Source of the DNA: Sipunculus nudus
Lineage: Eukaryota; Annelida; Sipuncula; Golfingiida; Sipunculidae
Assembly (NCBI GenBank): GCA_026874595.1
Contig: CM049311.1
Span: forward strand, 32,633,176 to 32,697,175
Direction of reading: 5' to 3'
DNA: 64,000 nt
Position 1 is the stretch's first letter. Each line of letters begins with the position of its first letter. Shown here one piece after another: positions 31,893 through 45,712 of this stretch. The position numbers were made by a program, and so were the translations under genes. Under the pieces are notes generated by a model. That model was not told the origin of the DNA. It made no database searches and saw only the letters and a list, made by a program, of their open reading frames with translations.

Positions 31893-31941
<49 letters not shown>
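31826..31941. repeat. Compound (TCTG)n(CT)n(TA)n microsatellite
   Basis: Runs from TCTC/TCTG units through CTCTCT into about 45 bp of TA. The apparent proteins on both strands are simple-repeat translations. Confidence 0.95.
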
Positions 31942-31943
<2 letters not shown>

Positions 31944-33676
31944 AAACGTAATACTGTATTGGGCTGATAGACGCATATGGTTGGTAATTTTATTAATTTT
32001 ATTATATATATTTGTTTTATGTGTGTTTGTGAGTTGGTGTAGGTGTGTGGCGTGCGTGTGTGTGTTTGTATAACCGAACTTAAGAGCACACGATATTGAC
32101 TGCACACAAAAAGCGCGAGGACTTTTTTCCTGTGAGGACGGGTCCTCGAAACGAAAAGCTGTTAAAGCATTATTAAAGCATTAAAAAAAGCTGGGAAAAT
32201 TCTGCTGGGGAAGTTTCTTGAAAGTCCTCAGAAACAACGTTTTGCTTGAAATTTGTTTTGTGTGTGTGAGGGTGTGTGTGTGTGTGTGTTTGTGTGTGTG
32301 TGTGACAGCGCCATCTATTGAGAGCTTTGTGAGATAGTTAGAAAAGTGTGTGTGTGTAAGCCAGGTCCTGGATAATATGTTTAAACTGGTTATCCAACCT
32401 GTTTAGCGGTATCTGATCTTATTTTGATCGTGAGAAGTTAGAATTATAACTTTATATTACAAAGGATTCAGGTAGTAAACAGGAAACAAAGCAAAAAACT
32501 AATAGATTTTCTTATCTACATGATAGGTATACTCTCTGATCTGTAAAGAAAAAAACTGGGGGCAACCTGATCCTATAGTTTATAATAGACACAAAACGTT
32601 TTACATGATTAAATAATTAATCTTTCCTTCCAGTGTAAATATATGTAAATATATGTTTAACGTTTGTAGTTTGTGCTTTGCACTTATTGTATCGAAAGAG
32701 CGTGTTACATCATTATATTGTTACATTATTCATAGATTTCTTTCTAAACGTATTGCTCGAGTCATGTTTCATTTTGGTGAAGATTATGAATTTACATAGG
32801 ATCACAACATTTATCTAAACATATTATATCTTCACATACTTTATGTACTTTTACTTGTACCGTGACGTCTTATATAATGTTGTGTTTATATTTATCTACA
32901 GGAAAGCATGTACATTAGCCTGTCTGGCTACTTTTGTAATCCTGTTATAAATAAATATGTTTAAACCAAGTGTGTTTGATATGCTGATTGATAGGTCCTC
33001 GCTATGACACGAAGACATGACATGAACTGAATGTCCATGCAAGATGTCCTCACAAGTTATGCGTTAAGGCAACGCATCGTTCTCACGTCTAACCAGCCTT
33101 TTTCTTTAAAAAAGTGTGCGATGATACAAGCGTCTTAAACTTTAATTTTTTTATTTCAGTAGCTCTTCTACCTCACTGCAGTGGAACTCCTGGTTCTCGG
33201 AGGTGGGGTGTTAAAGCTAGGTCCTCGTGGGTATGTTTATCCGCGCATGGGTGTGTGAGAGAGTGCGAGTGTGTAGGTGTAGCTGTGTACTTATATATAC
33301 GTGAACAGGCATCAAAGGCAGGAGTTTTATTCCGTTAGTTCATCTATCTCTCAACAGATGGCGGCAATTATTCATCTTTAAATTTGGAGCAAGGTCTTAT
33401 CAATTTGTTTCAAATTGTCCTGGAAGTGTTTCTCCTGGAACCTGATAGTATTATATAGCACAAAATTAACACAAAGTTTCATACATGGATTTTTTTAATT
33501 ATATTGGCTAATGTTCATGGATAGTTATTTCCATGGTAACAAGCTTCTCATCACATTTACGGTTACCATATAAATTATGCTTGATATATCAGTGAAATGT
33601 TATTTTAGTGGGCTAAAAAATACGAAACAATGTGGTCGAGTTAACAACTATAAACTAAAATGGTAATCATTCATCA

Positions 33677-33754
<78 letters not shown>

Positions 33755-33772
33755 ATTATTATTATTATTATT
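33677..33772. repeat. (TTA)n trinucleotide repeat
   Basis: Nearly pure TTA for about 95 bp with a single interruption, followed by degenerate TAA/TAG trinucleotides to about 33875. Confidence 0.95.
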
Positions 33773-34360
33773 ATCATCACCAAAATAATAAAAATAATAA
33801 TAATATTATTATCATTATTGGTAGTAGTAATAGTGATAGTAATAGCAGTAATAGTATTAGTAGAAGTAGAAGTAGTTTTTTCCAATGCATATGTGGCAGA
33901 AAATGCGCATTTGAAAGTGATAATCTAATACACGTAATATACATTTTATTTCATATGAATTTACAAATAGCATTCATTTTATAGAAAATATTCCTTCTTT
34001 AGTGTTAACTGTCGTTTTGCAATAATAACAGGCGCATGGACGTCAAGGACGTTCAGATCCTCTGAATAAGTTAATCGAAAAACTAAGCATGCATGCACGC
34101 ATATCACGCAGCACCTCACGCCGTGCAAAGAGTTGAGGAAAATTTGACAATAAGATACCACTTTTCAATATATCACGAAATAGTCAATCGAAGCTAATAC
34201 TACTATGTGCATTTCCAAGTTATGGTAATTTGTATTTTGAAAAAAAAAATATGTATTTATAAAATTTATATATGTGCACAAGGTTAGATTTTAATGCATG
34301 CTGTTCGTTGATTTCTGTCCTGTTTATTATATATCTCTAATGAGTATCTTTATATATATT

Positions 34361-34404
<44 letters not shown>

Positions 34405-34473
34405 ACACATACATACATATACGTATGCGTTGCTTTTTCAATACTGCATGAACACTTGTCTGTATATACTGTA

Positions 34474-34519
<46 letters not shown>

Positions 34520-34763
34520 TTTCTTAAAGCATAGCTTTCGTCACTGGATTTTTAAAAAGACTGTATATGTTTTATTGATATTAAAAATAGTGATAAATGA
34601 TAAAAAAACTGCCCTTTCTTAATAATTTTGAACAAAAGAAACCCTGACGGCATTTTTAGGGGATACCAAAGGATTCGAAAGGTAAAAGTGATGAAAGGTT
34701 ATTAAACTTTTTAGATAAAAAAATGTTGGAAATACACAAGCTGATTGGATTGTATAGGTTTAT

Positions 34764-34770
<7 letters not shown>

Positions 34771-34832
<62 letters not shown>

Positions 34833-34834
34833 AT
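34771..34834. repeat. (TA)n microsatellite
   Basis: About 64 bp of TA with one TTT interruption. Confidence 0.95.
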
Positions 34835-35760
34835 CTCATGTATCACTTTGGCATGCAGGCTTACTCATTTTAATGAAACTGATATATTATAAGTTAGAAA
34901 GACAAAAGAAAACAAACGTATAATATAATATAATATAGTATAATATATAATAAAATAATATGTAAATAGTAAATAATAATATATAACATATTTCTTAAAA
35001 TAAAACATATATTTATTAAAAATATATTCATTTAAAATATATTTATCAAAAATATATTTATTAGGCACAATATATTAACCATTTACAAGAAAATAATTAT
35101 TATTCTGAATTATACATAGAAACTCTGTTGATTCATATATTTGCATTTGACCATTTTTAAAATTGAGAATATAAATTATATGATGTCTTTATGACTCAAC
35201 TCACCAATCCAACTTGACCTTTCACGCATGCACCTGTCTAATAAATATCATGTAAAAGCGTTGATTTTTTTTTTGTATGGCTATAATGAAAGTCATACAT
35301 TACATTCCCATTAGGCAAGCGCTTATATATGAGAACATTTGTTCGTTGGCTACTCACGTGTCGTGCGTTTTTCAAGAGTTTACGAGGGGGCGCGGACCGT
35401 TTCGTAATGATTTATATCTAAGTGGTTCGTTTGGTAGTTACAGCAGAATTGTTTTTAATTGAGCTCATTAATTCCACATTTCAAATCAATCAGTTGTATC
35501 TAGTTGAATTTTCATCAACTGAACTATAGGACAGGTGAAGGATCGTGAAACTAGCACGTAATAATTTATAACAGTTTATTATGTTATATATTATAATACC
35601 CTTATCATATCACGGTTCGCAGATTCTTTTAATCTCTGTCAGTATATTATATTTTTTATTTTAAAAATGCTCGGTCAGAATTCAACATACTGTGTATACC
35701 AGCTCTTGGCATCCCGCCAAGATACAGCACGATTGGATTCATTTAGTTATTTATACACAA

Positions 35761-35763
<3 letters not shown>

Positions 35764-35811
<48 letters not shown>
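35764..35811. repeat. (TA)n microsatellite
   Basis: About 48 bp of pure TA. Confidence 0.95.
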
Positions 35812-35812
<1 letters not shown>

Positions 35813-35994
35813 AAGATAAAGAATGAATGCCGCTCATAAATTTATGAGGGTGGTAGAAGCATATCATTGAGGATCTTATACATTCTTTTACACATAAACC
35901 TTACGTAAAATTCTATGGACAAAATTGAAAATTTCCTATCATTTCAAAATAAAATTTTCGGTGAAGGTAATCTCGGTATATTATCTGTCAAAAA

Positions 35995-36760
35995 ATACGC
36001 CACACGCAGGCACTCCCGTCATCCCTTGCGTGAGCAGACGACAAAGATGAACGCGCCTTTTTCTGTGGTGTGGGAGGTATATGAGATACATGACCAGCGA
36101 TCAGCGGTGTACTATTGTGAAGTTACGTACGGTTTGATCACAAAGGTAACAATACCAACAGCTACAGTTACAGAAAAGAGGCCGGGCCCTACACAGCGCT
36201 GTGTTGACGCCCGGGGGGTGGGGTCGAGTCTGATTACAGGCCCCCGGGCTGGCCTTTGAGAAGGCGAACATCCTTCGCTGCTGGTAACCAGGCTCGGGCC
36301 ATACGGCGCTGTTGCCAAACTGGCGATGTAATAAGACATCAACCTTCAGATGCCAGACCCAGCCTCAAAGGCACAATGCCGAAAACGGGTCCGCCATTGT
36401 AATCGAATTCGATCTAATTTTCCCTTCCTGTAGCTGACGAAGGTGTCTGTTTAGGCCTATTAACTAATTTTCTTCTCAGCTGTTGGCCCAATAACAAAAG
36501 GTGCCCCGCTGGGCGGGGTCGGTGGCCCCGGGATGTGGGGCAAGTCCGCCCTGCCTAATGTTACGTGGGTCAAGTGTGAGTCCTGGTACTAACGGCGTCT
36601 TATCTCGCCTTCATCAAGATCGCATTCGTCAAAACGTGGGCAAATCCAATTAACTCTGACCACACGTAAAAGCTGAAGAAATCTATACCGCGCCTTCAAT
36701 AAAGACGGCCTCCCGCCATATTACTAGAGGCTATCATTATATCAGCTCATCTAGAATTAT
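35995..36760. other. GC-rich island: candidate regulatory element and/or exon
   Basis: A sharp rise in GC content against AT-rich flanks, non-repetitive. The right half holds TF-like words such as CCTATTAACTAATTTTC and CCAATAACAAAAGG (Sox/homeodomain-like) with no long open frame. The left half has an open plus-strand frame with a candidate Ig exon (next entry). I cannot tell enhancer from exon without conservation data. Confidence 0.35.
36077..36145 (+). CDS. Possible half-Ig-domain exon
   Basis: Sixty-nine bases in phase 0 follow a T-rich acceptor-like tract ending TGGGAG and are followed by a good donor (AAG/GTAACA). They encode HDQRSAVYYCEVTYG within 23 residues, matching the D-x-(A/S)-x-Y-x-C F-strand signature of an immunoglobulin domain. 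The open frame also extends upstream to 35915, so the acceptor is not certain. It could be chance: the signature is short and no neighbouring exon is joined to it. Confidence 0.25.
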
Positions 36761-37366
36761 TGCAGCCGCAGATGAGTTAGTCCATAAACGTCTAAGCTCA
36801 ATCATGTTGTATTATATGACAGGGTGACACAGGCATATAAAACACTGACAAACGCCTCGATGAGTTTTCTAATTCAATATGGTTTTGAAAACTAGACAAA
36901 AAAACTATAAGATAATTGAACAATAGCTCAATCAATTAAGACGTTTACATATTAACGTTAATGAAAAACTCAACTGCGAGAGTTTGTATCTGTTTCTTAA
37001 TTTATGTTATTGAATTAAATATAAATATGTCCACGTGCACATGTACTATTCTACATTAAGATATACATAGTTGATATTAAGAAAAAAAATAATTGAGCCC
37101 CAGTACCTTTATATACCCCACTCCTTATAACATTCTATTTTGATGTTCTGTGAGCATTTGATAAAAACATGCATGCATATTTGTTTATAAATAATGTACA
37201 TATATTATATATAGTGTATAATTAATTACTATTGATTAATATTGCGCTTTTTACGTTATTGGCGAATTCATGAATTGACGATTTTAACGGCATTATACTT
37301 ATACTTCTGTCAGAGTTACTCACATATACTTTCGAAGAATATTTGTGAAATATAGGGATTCATATA

Positions 37367-37371
37367 ATATA

Positions 37372-37461
<90 letters not shown>
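37367..37461. repeat. (TA)n microsatellite
   Basis: About 95 bp of TA with one ATAC interruption. Confidence 0.95.
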
Positions 37462-37464
<3 letters not shown>

Positions 37465-37570
37465 TTGGCTTATGCAGCAGATCAGTTTCCAATGTACACG
37501 ACCATATAATTCAATCGATTTGCATGAAAACAAAGACAAATATATAGTCTTTCTCACTTAGCTTGATGAG

Positions 37571-37574
<4 letters not shown>

Positions 37575-37638
<64 letters not shown>

Positions 37639-37665
37639 ATATATATATAAATATATATATATATC
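37575..37665. repeat. (TA)n microsatellite
   Basis: About 90 bp of TA with TTTA/AAAT interruptions near its right end. Confidence 0.95.
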
Positions 37666-38884
37666 TTGAATATAAACAAATTCAAATTGTGCGGCCCTGC
37701 ATACATCATGTCACGTGACTTTTGAATACAGTATATATATAACTAACATCTGTCGAGCGTATTTCGATATTCTTGATAAGTATTCTGATTATTTCTGACG
37801 AAAACATAAATCGGTTGTTTCTTTTTTTGTTTAAATATAATATAGATTTACATCTATGGCTAAATATATAAAGAAAAGTTTGTTTAATCTTGATTTTGCA
37901 TTTTTACTATTAACTTTAGAGAGCCTATACAGTTATGTTTAGAACTTCTGCTTATCTGTTACATGGGTATATATATATAGAAGGGTCATTGATTCAGTCA
38001 CTGAGTACAAACATGTGTAGTTACATAACAATTATTAACTGTATTAAATAACTTTAAGATTACTTATCTTGTGACCAATTTAAGTTATCTAAAAGAATAT
38101 CGGGAAAAAAAAACTGAAACGTATGTTTGTGAAAAACACCATGATGGATTGCTTACATTGAATATTAACGTTGATTAACTTCCAGGCCATTAACAGGCCT
38201 CTCTTTTCCAAAATGTATATACCTACACATGCATAACCACATGCAGATACCAATATTATCTCGTATTAAATTTCGTGTATAATATATGTATTATCTTATG
38301 ATATACTTTGATAAAAACTTCTTTGTCATGGGTATTTTGTCAGGCGAGTATTTCAGAATTATTCATGCACTATTTAAAGTCCTTTACTCGGGGCTTTTAT
38401 TGGGTGATCAATTAAATCAATCAATTATATCATTTTAAATATCAGAAAAATGTATGCATATTCAGAATATTTTTCTTTCTCTTGATTACAAATTAGAAAT
38501 AAAAATTCTATTATTTAGAGAAACATGGTCTTAATGCATTTATACACGTTTTCTTCTTTTGAGCATTAATTTAATATTTAAAAACGAACCTATCAAATCA
38601 TGTTCCACGAAACTAAGTGAAAATATTACAAAACATCAATGCGCTTGTGCAAGATTTTTTATCATATTTGATTTCTGCAGTGGTTCCATTCATACACATT
38701 AATGCTGCGAATGATGCCGCTTTCACCATCCATTGCGTTTATAAAGAGAAAAAGAAGACACACAATATCAAACGGTGACAGAGTTTTTATTCTTCTTTTT
38801 GATATATGATGCATTTTCATTAAAAAATGGCAAGCATTTATCATACATGAAAAACTATTCGACAGTGACGATATATTTTTCGTT

Positions 38885-39225
38885 TCTTTCTGGTAATGCA
38901 CCGGATGTTAGGTCAGCAGACGATCGACTACTTGGCGGCAATGTTTTAATTCGATAAATCGTTTCTCTCAACGCCTGTAAAACCTGGTCTCTCAGCGCAC
39001 ACCATATGGTGACGAAACCAGAAATACGTACGGACTCGAAGTCCCCGGGGCAAGTCACAGATTGTGGCCCCAGGGGTCGGGCGATATAGTAGGGGTGCCG
39101 CCCCAACAAGAGAACCCGCGCCAACCCGCTAAAAGGTCCGCTTAATTAAACAAGCCGGTGATCTATGTGGCGCCCCGCTTTTCTCGAACCCCCCTCTTGT
39201 GGGCCCTCTTGATCAAATGTGTGAA
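38885..39225. other. GC-rich unique island
   Basis: About 340 bp of GC-rich non-repetitive DNA in AT-rich flanks, with open frames on both strands (89 codons on minus from a non-ATG start). No domain is recognisable. The two-strand openness is expected from high GC content, so I treat it as a candidate conserved element, not a gene. Confidence 0.3.
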
Positions 39226-41255
39226 ACTGTAATATCCAACTCCCGTAGGCATTAGATTACAAATGACAACATTTAATCATTATTTCTTTAGTCTTGTCTG
39301 CTGTGACGTCACCAGGCATGCAATATTTCATACAAAACAAACAGCTGACTATATATCTATGCTAAGCTTGTTAACCCAGGCTTTTCCAAGATTTATACTT
39401 GTCTTGTGATAAAATAAGAATTTATTTTAATATACATGTGATTACAATGGAATTAATTACGTATTAAAAATGTAAACAAAATAAAATATCAAGAAATTAA
39501 AAGGACAACTTACTGTTTGTACAATACAATTTAAAATCCAACTTTGCATTCATTTGGCTTGGAATAAAGGAGTTTGTTACCATATAACCTTAAAACAAAT
39601 TATAATAAATATATAAAATATATACTTCAAAACTTTATATAAAAATATTTATATATATACACACATATATATTATATTCCATTCGGGCATGCATGCATGG
39701 GTTAAGTGCAAATAATTTCCCCTCTTCAGTTGTAGGCCATACTTAAACAAATCTTCAGTTTTCATAACTCAGTAAATTCATGTGAGTTTCACAAAAATAT
39801 GCAGCAGATGAAGCCGGTATAAAACATGTTAAATTTTGGAACCTATATATCACCGTGACACATACATCAAGCTTTGATAGAAAACGATTCTGGTGCCCCT
39901 AAAAAATCAACAGCTGTTTTATGTTGCCTTTTCCTGGACACACGGGTCAGTGCACGTGTCGCGTTATTGTGTGATGTATTTATTTTTTGACAACCGGAAC
40001 GGAGATATGGCGGACCACAGGAAATCAAATATAATACACCCTTAGTCGAATGCCTTGTCTGACAACCACGCGCGCTGCAATGAAAAGGTAATTTATGTCC
40101 AAACTGACTTACAGAAAGGAAATATGGTTTTTCATTCGTTGATTGATTTTAACCCTCTGTAATGGAAAATAAAAGAAACTTTTCATGTGCATTTTGAATA
40201 TGTAATGTTTTTGTGTTGTAAAGATAATAACTGAAAAGAATTTTCTTTACTTGGACTGATATATCATGTATAAAAGACGCATTTGGCCTCTGTGTGCCTC
40301 TGTGTGCCTCTTTGTTCACTCTATAACGCCACATGATTGATTAAAACCTGATGAAAACCCACCAGTTTCAATACTGAACATTTAATTATTGATATTTTGT
40401 TTCTAAAATATTTCTATGTTTCAAATTTTGTTAGATTACGCAAATCAATTTTTTTGCTTTGTAGTAGCTGATTTTTATTAATTTTTTTATAGTGTGTGTT
40501 AAATGACAAAACCCGATAACAATAGTCTGCTTCACCTTATAATCAAAATTAAATTTATATACATATACATATACCAGAAGTTGTTTCAGTAAAAGTAGTG
40601 TTACTCCTGAGTACAACATAAAAGAAAGGCAACAGGAATTATATATACACAATAACAAAAAATCGGGAACCGTCAGTTCTTCTTCAACTGTGATCGCCGG
40701 AATATTTACAAGAGAATGCAGAAACCTGAGCACATTCAAGTCTTTTATTTTTTTTAACAGTCGGCCGAAAGATATAAGATATAATTTTCATACAAAGAAA
40801 ACATTCATGTAATACAAACAGTTGCTAGCATGCAGAGCAAATGACAACAAATGTAGTACCAGATAAATATAACAGTTATATATAAGAAATATATGGTAAT
40901 AAAAATAAACATGCAATAATTATTCTGCAATGAACATACGATATCGTATGTATGCAGATTACATGCATCAAGGTTCCTGCATGTCAGTCGCAGGAATATA
41001 ACAATTAAGATAGAGAATAAAAAGGCGTATAAAAATCTTATAATCATAAATAATCTTATATTTATATGTATTTATTGAAAAGAACACTTAGAGGCACGTT
41101 GTCTTGCTTGTACATTCAATTGAAATATAAATATGTTTAAAACAAAAGAAGTCAGCATGTACCATTGGTAAAATGAAAATATCAATACATACCATACTGG
41201 AAACCCGGTTAGATATATATCAAAATGTTAAATTTTCAAATTGTAAATATACCGT

Positions 41256-41289
<34 letters not shown>

Positions 41290-41839
41290 TGATCATTTTA
41301 AATCGATAATAGTTTCTGTAATAACAGGTTTCATTGTTTTATACTTATATTTTATATAAAATTATGTTCACAAATTATACTTATATATCATATAAACATC
41401 TGTCTGCTAGTTCTGTTCTTGTTTTGGAGACATTTTTTCAGTAATTCATTTAAAGCCTCTGTTCATTCCATCCATAACTGCCCTTGTATTTTACAAACAA
41501 AACAGTTAAAACTGCTTGGAGATCGTCACTCTTTGTATATTGAAAATTTGGTGAAAAAAATTCGTGTATGCGGAGAAAGAGAGAGAGAGAGAGTCGCCAG
41601 TTCAAATTTCATGGACATTTTGATGAACTCCTTTGATGAAGAGATCGCTTTTAAATATTAAACGAAGTGAGACCTACACAATTTTCACACACCTTCGTAA
41701 CTATAGAAGAAACACTTTTACCACAGTGAAACCGCATGAACCAGAAACGAAATAGAGAACGTTACACAAATGCTTATAACAGTCAATTCAAGAGTTAAAC
41801 GATTCGGCACGCAAAACCCCCATTACACTTATCTCAGCG
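39226..41839. other. No gene seen
   Basis: AT-rich; a short (AAT)n at about 41259-41287. No coding or mobile-element signal. Confidence 0.5.
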
Positions 41840-42190
41840 AGCGCTTGTATTAAAGAGGCACGCTTTAGACTGGGACAGGTCGCGTGACACACGATGCGAT
41901 ACGACGGCACACTTCATAAGCCAAGAATCATAAACCTTTCACTTTTTGGGTAGGCGGTTAGACACCTTTCTCCAACGGGCGTGTTCTTTAGTTCTCTGAC
42001 GCAAGGGTAATTCCACAGTTTGGTTCTGAGCCGCTTTTCAAATGATGTTGAGATTTTGACACTCTGTCTTTCGCTTTCTTTAGGGGTGGTTACTTAGTGA
42101 TTGATAGCGTGAGGGTGGGAGGTAAACTCCTGAAGGTCGCGTGGCTTGCCGCTGCCTAGCAGACGCCGCTTGGCCGTTAAATACACCCAG
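41840..42190. other. GC-rich unique island
   Basis: Non-repetitive, GC-richer than its flanks and stop-rich on the plus strand. It contains AGTGATTGATAG (Pbx/Hox-like) and GACACCTTTCTCC (T-box-like) words. Candidate enhancer; evidence is compositional only. Confidence 0.3.
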
Positions 42191-44149
42191 GACACGAGTT
42201 CATCAAGTTGGACACCCAGAAAACTGTTACTGAAATTCTTGTATATTGATTTGACAATTAGGCAGTTTTGAAACGATTTCCCATTTTTTTTTTCGATTTT
42301 ATGGAATACGTAAGAATTGATACTGTGAAGAATAAATGCTTAAGACTTAAGAATTAATAATGTGAAGAATAAATATACATTGTTGAACTATAATAATGTA
42401 ATTTATCACTTATGTGACCATATATTCTTTTTGTATTCTATAGCTCTTCTTTCAACCCTTTGCTGAAAAACAAAACATAAATCACTATATTCTTTTTTAA
42501 TGTGATCTCCTTTGTAATAGCTTCCTTGAATTTTCTTTTATCATATCCTAGCTCTTTATCTGATGGTTACTTTAATAACTGACCATAGGGTTATCAGTTT
42601 CATCATATATATTGTTATCTACTTGTATACCGCATCCAGTGTGCTTATAGTTTTAATAACAACAACAATCCAGTCAATAAATTATAATGACCAGGATATA
42701 ACTGAGCAAGCATGGTACCTGGAATAGTGTCTTTCCCTAAATGCTGCATGCGGTGCATGGTTAATTTAATATTCGCGGGCTTGAAATTTCGCGATTTTTA
42801 CTCCCTCAGTGTTTCGTGAGGGATCTATTTTCACGATTTTCACGAAAATGGATATACCCTATACACAGAGCATATCCACTTATCCATTTCTACATGAATA
42901 GGATTCATTAAATAACATGTGAACAAAAGCGACGGGGAACGAAGTAAATATCAAACAGCTGGATATGACATTTCATGGCAAATATTTCAACTTGCCGTCG
43001 AACACGGAGTTTCTTATTCAAGCCATATTTATTTTCCTTGCGCAAAATTCGCGAATTTGAAATCATCTCGAACATAAAGGCAACCGTGCACAGCATGTCA
43101 TTTATAAAAACATATTCATTTGTCTGACATATTTGATATTAAAATAGTTTTGATTTAATTTTACATTATTGTGTCAGAACAGAATAACTAACATATGTTT
43201 TGGAACTATATTTTGGATTGAGAATGACGCTTTTGCTTAAAACAGATGCGTTTTAAATTTTAATGCATTTAATGTATCAACATGCATTCACTTATATTGG
43301 AAAGAAAGTAAATATAATTGTGATCCACATCGGATCTTCTATCCTGTGGATATGTTTTGGTAAAGTCAACCTAAATTTATTTTAATTTGTATTAAAAAAA
43401 GTGATTTTCAAAACTTCAAGCGACACAAGGACAAGTTTCCGTAAACCTATATTTAACTACATATATAAAGATCTCCAGAAGATCTTTTTGTTTGTTCGTC
43501 TATCATGTTTCTTTCAAAATTAATATGTCGAAGGTCAATACCATTCTTAGCTTTGTTAATTAGTCATATTATTCACAATATATCATATCATTTTGTTTAA
43601 TATAAATATCAGCTTGGCCATAAAAACCAGCGCTTCAGCATGATTTATAGCATCTCTTTAAGCATGGCATTGTTCTTACATTATAGGAAAGAAATAGCAA
43701 AGCATGAGACGAACTAGTGATCTCACGATTTCCACATACAACACACGTGTTCCAGGATCGCTTAAGGTGAAATATAAATATGCGTAAATCGGGATGGCCC
43801 TATAGGCCTAATCATCCTATCATTTAATGGAGCAGATACATCACAATTTAACAATCAGTCGTAAAGCAAAGATACATACATGTTAAGATACATCGGCGTT
43901 TCTTTCCTGCATGCATGCCTGTTTCATTTATATGGTTAGATTTATTGGCTAAACCTTATAATTCTATACGTTTTGCCAATACAGGAAAAAAAACGACAAG
44001 TTTTATTATCCCATTGCACATAGAGCATCCTCACTATATAACAAGAATATGAATTTGCCATGGTCCTATATATAGATGAAAACACGCATGTAGACAATTC
44101 ATAAATATCTGTCTGATCATGTGTTTACCTGCAGGTATCGGTAAGGCAA
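42191..44149. other. No gene seen
   Basis: AT-rich. A patch at about 42770-43050 has inverted AATTCGCG/CGCGAA words that may be an old repeat; nothing firmer. Confidence 0.4.
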
Positions 44150-44420
44150 TATACAAACAGTGACAGGCGCTCACGCTTAGATGGACATACATAATCCCGA
44201 CGCGTACAAGTAAAGATAATGGAGATACAATATGGAGTAAGCTCTCCATCTGTAGACAATGGCGGGGAGATGCGAGCGACAGTGAAATATGGGATGGCAC
44301 ACCGCAGGGGGTCCCGCGTGCCCCGTCCGGGGTAAGACAACTTGAAAGCCGTACACATCTCAACAACCCGTCGGGGGATAATTGGATTTTACAGGTGAAC
44401 GCCACCTAAAGACAAGGCTG
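44150..44420 (+). other. GC-rich island with open frame and donor
   Basis: A plus-strand frame of 81 codons is open from 44164 to the TAA at 44407 with no ATG. It includes WDGTPQGVPRAPSGVR and reaches a good donor, TTTACAG/GTGAAC, at 44394/44395. The Pro-rich GTPQGVPRAPSG resembles linkers between extracellular domains. The minus strand is also open (123 codons), so coding status is uncertain. Confidence 0.25.
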
Positions 44421-45116
44421 GTCGAGGGGGACGAATATGAAAGAGCTGTAAACGGTATATATGAGGAGCAATGGTGAAAATGACTGGTCCCTCAGGTCTA
44501 CTTAATACGTGAAAGTGAATGAACAACTGTTTATGGCCGAGGGCGGCGAATCATCATCTGCCGATAGTTAACATTTGATCTCTACCTCCCGCCATCCTCT
44601 TCTTCCCTAGTATTCACATGTATCTTTTCTTCGTCTGAATCAAGTTCAAATCTCTGCAATGTACACGGCCCTTATACCAGACATATATACAGTTCTTATT
44701 CCAGACACACAGAAGGACCATCCTATAGATGCAAAACAAAAATTCAATGTCACCACATACTATAGTATACATACAACTTTACCTTTCAACTTTATCAGGT
44801 CCTAGTATCAACTGCAAGGCGTAAAAAAATATTTGTATTAGTTTCCAGAACAACAGTCAGCCACTCAATTGGTTATATATCGAGACAGTGAAGAAAATGT
44901 CTTGTCAACCCAGGAGAGGTGCATGTTTACAAAATCTTCTGGATGTATCATGGGAACAAACTCACTGTTTCATTGTCGAAAGGTCAGCTGCACAATTAAA
45001 TTGTTGATTGACATTTGGGGCTATGACTTCAGGTAGCAGTCGTTCAGCTGGATCACTTCTTATCTTACATGACTGTTACGCGTTAGTTAATTAGTTCAGA
45101 GCCAGAGTTTGATTTA
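44421..45116. other. No feature seen
   Basis: Mixed-composition sequence without a coding or repeat signal that I can support. Confidence 0.4.
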
Positions 45117-45335
45117 CAGTGAAACCTCTTTAATGCGGACACCTTTGGGACTGGGCCGCCAACTATATGGAGGTCGACAAAGCAACATTAATAGTAAAAA
45201 GGAGGAAAAAATTAACGGGTCTTCCAATTGGTACTCAGCATATAGAGGTGCCCACTTTATGGAGGTGCCCACTAGTAGAGGGGCTATACATTTTGGGCCA
45301 GGACCATCGAGGATAAATCCTAGCCCGGGTCCTTG
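45117..45335. mobile_element. pogo/Tigger-like MITE fragment
   Basis: Begins TACAGTGAAACCTCTTTAAT, i.e. TA target plus the CAGTGAAACCTC end also seen at 12971. GAGGTGCCCACT is repeated twice internally (about 45245 and 45264). The matching right TIR is not visible, so the element is truncated or its boundary is approximate. Confidence 0.45.
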
Positions 45336-45712
45336 AACAGATGGACTCTTGTCAGGATTCAGGCCATATACATTCCTGATCAATATATACCATGCAGGCA
45401 GGGTTTTGTGATTAATCCTAATTGTATCCTATTAGAGATAATCCAGTTCAGTCAGTTTATTCCTAAGAATATATTTACAACAAAGAAAGGATATTTTGTT
45501 TAACAGCTGATTATATATATCTGGCGAGGTATAAATATTGCTTCTAAGGACGAGATTATGGATAAAATATCCAAATTCATTATTGACAACCGAGTCAAAA
45601 TTATTATAAATATGCGCGCATGACAGCTATACTTGGTCATGGTCAGATTACAACAGAAAAAAATACGTTGTCCTGCATGCATGGAAAAACCAAGAAATGG
45701 TCTATATTTATA
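45336..45712. other. No feature seen
   Basis: AT-rich spacer. Confidence 0.5.

Larger units (their letters stand above)
30944..35994. other. No gene; AT-rich with many microsatellites
   Basis: Five kb of AT-rich DNA with TA, CT, TCTG, GT and TTA microsatellites (main ones listed). A GT-rich stretch lies near 32268-32302. No splice-bounded coding segment or transposon end was recognised. Confidence 0.5.
36761..38884. other. No gene; AT-rich
   Basis: Dominated by the two long (TA)n tracts listed and AT-rich spacer. Confidence 0.5.

Noticed and set aside
44034-44405. 123-residue minus-strand ORF
   Set aside because: No domain, and the opposite strand is open too; the openness follows from the GC-rich island.
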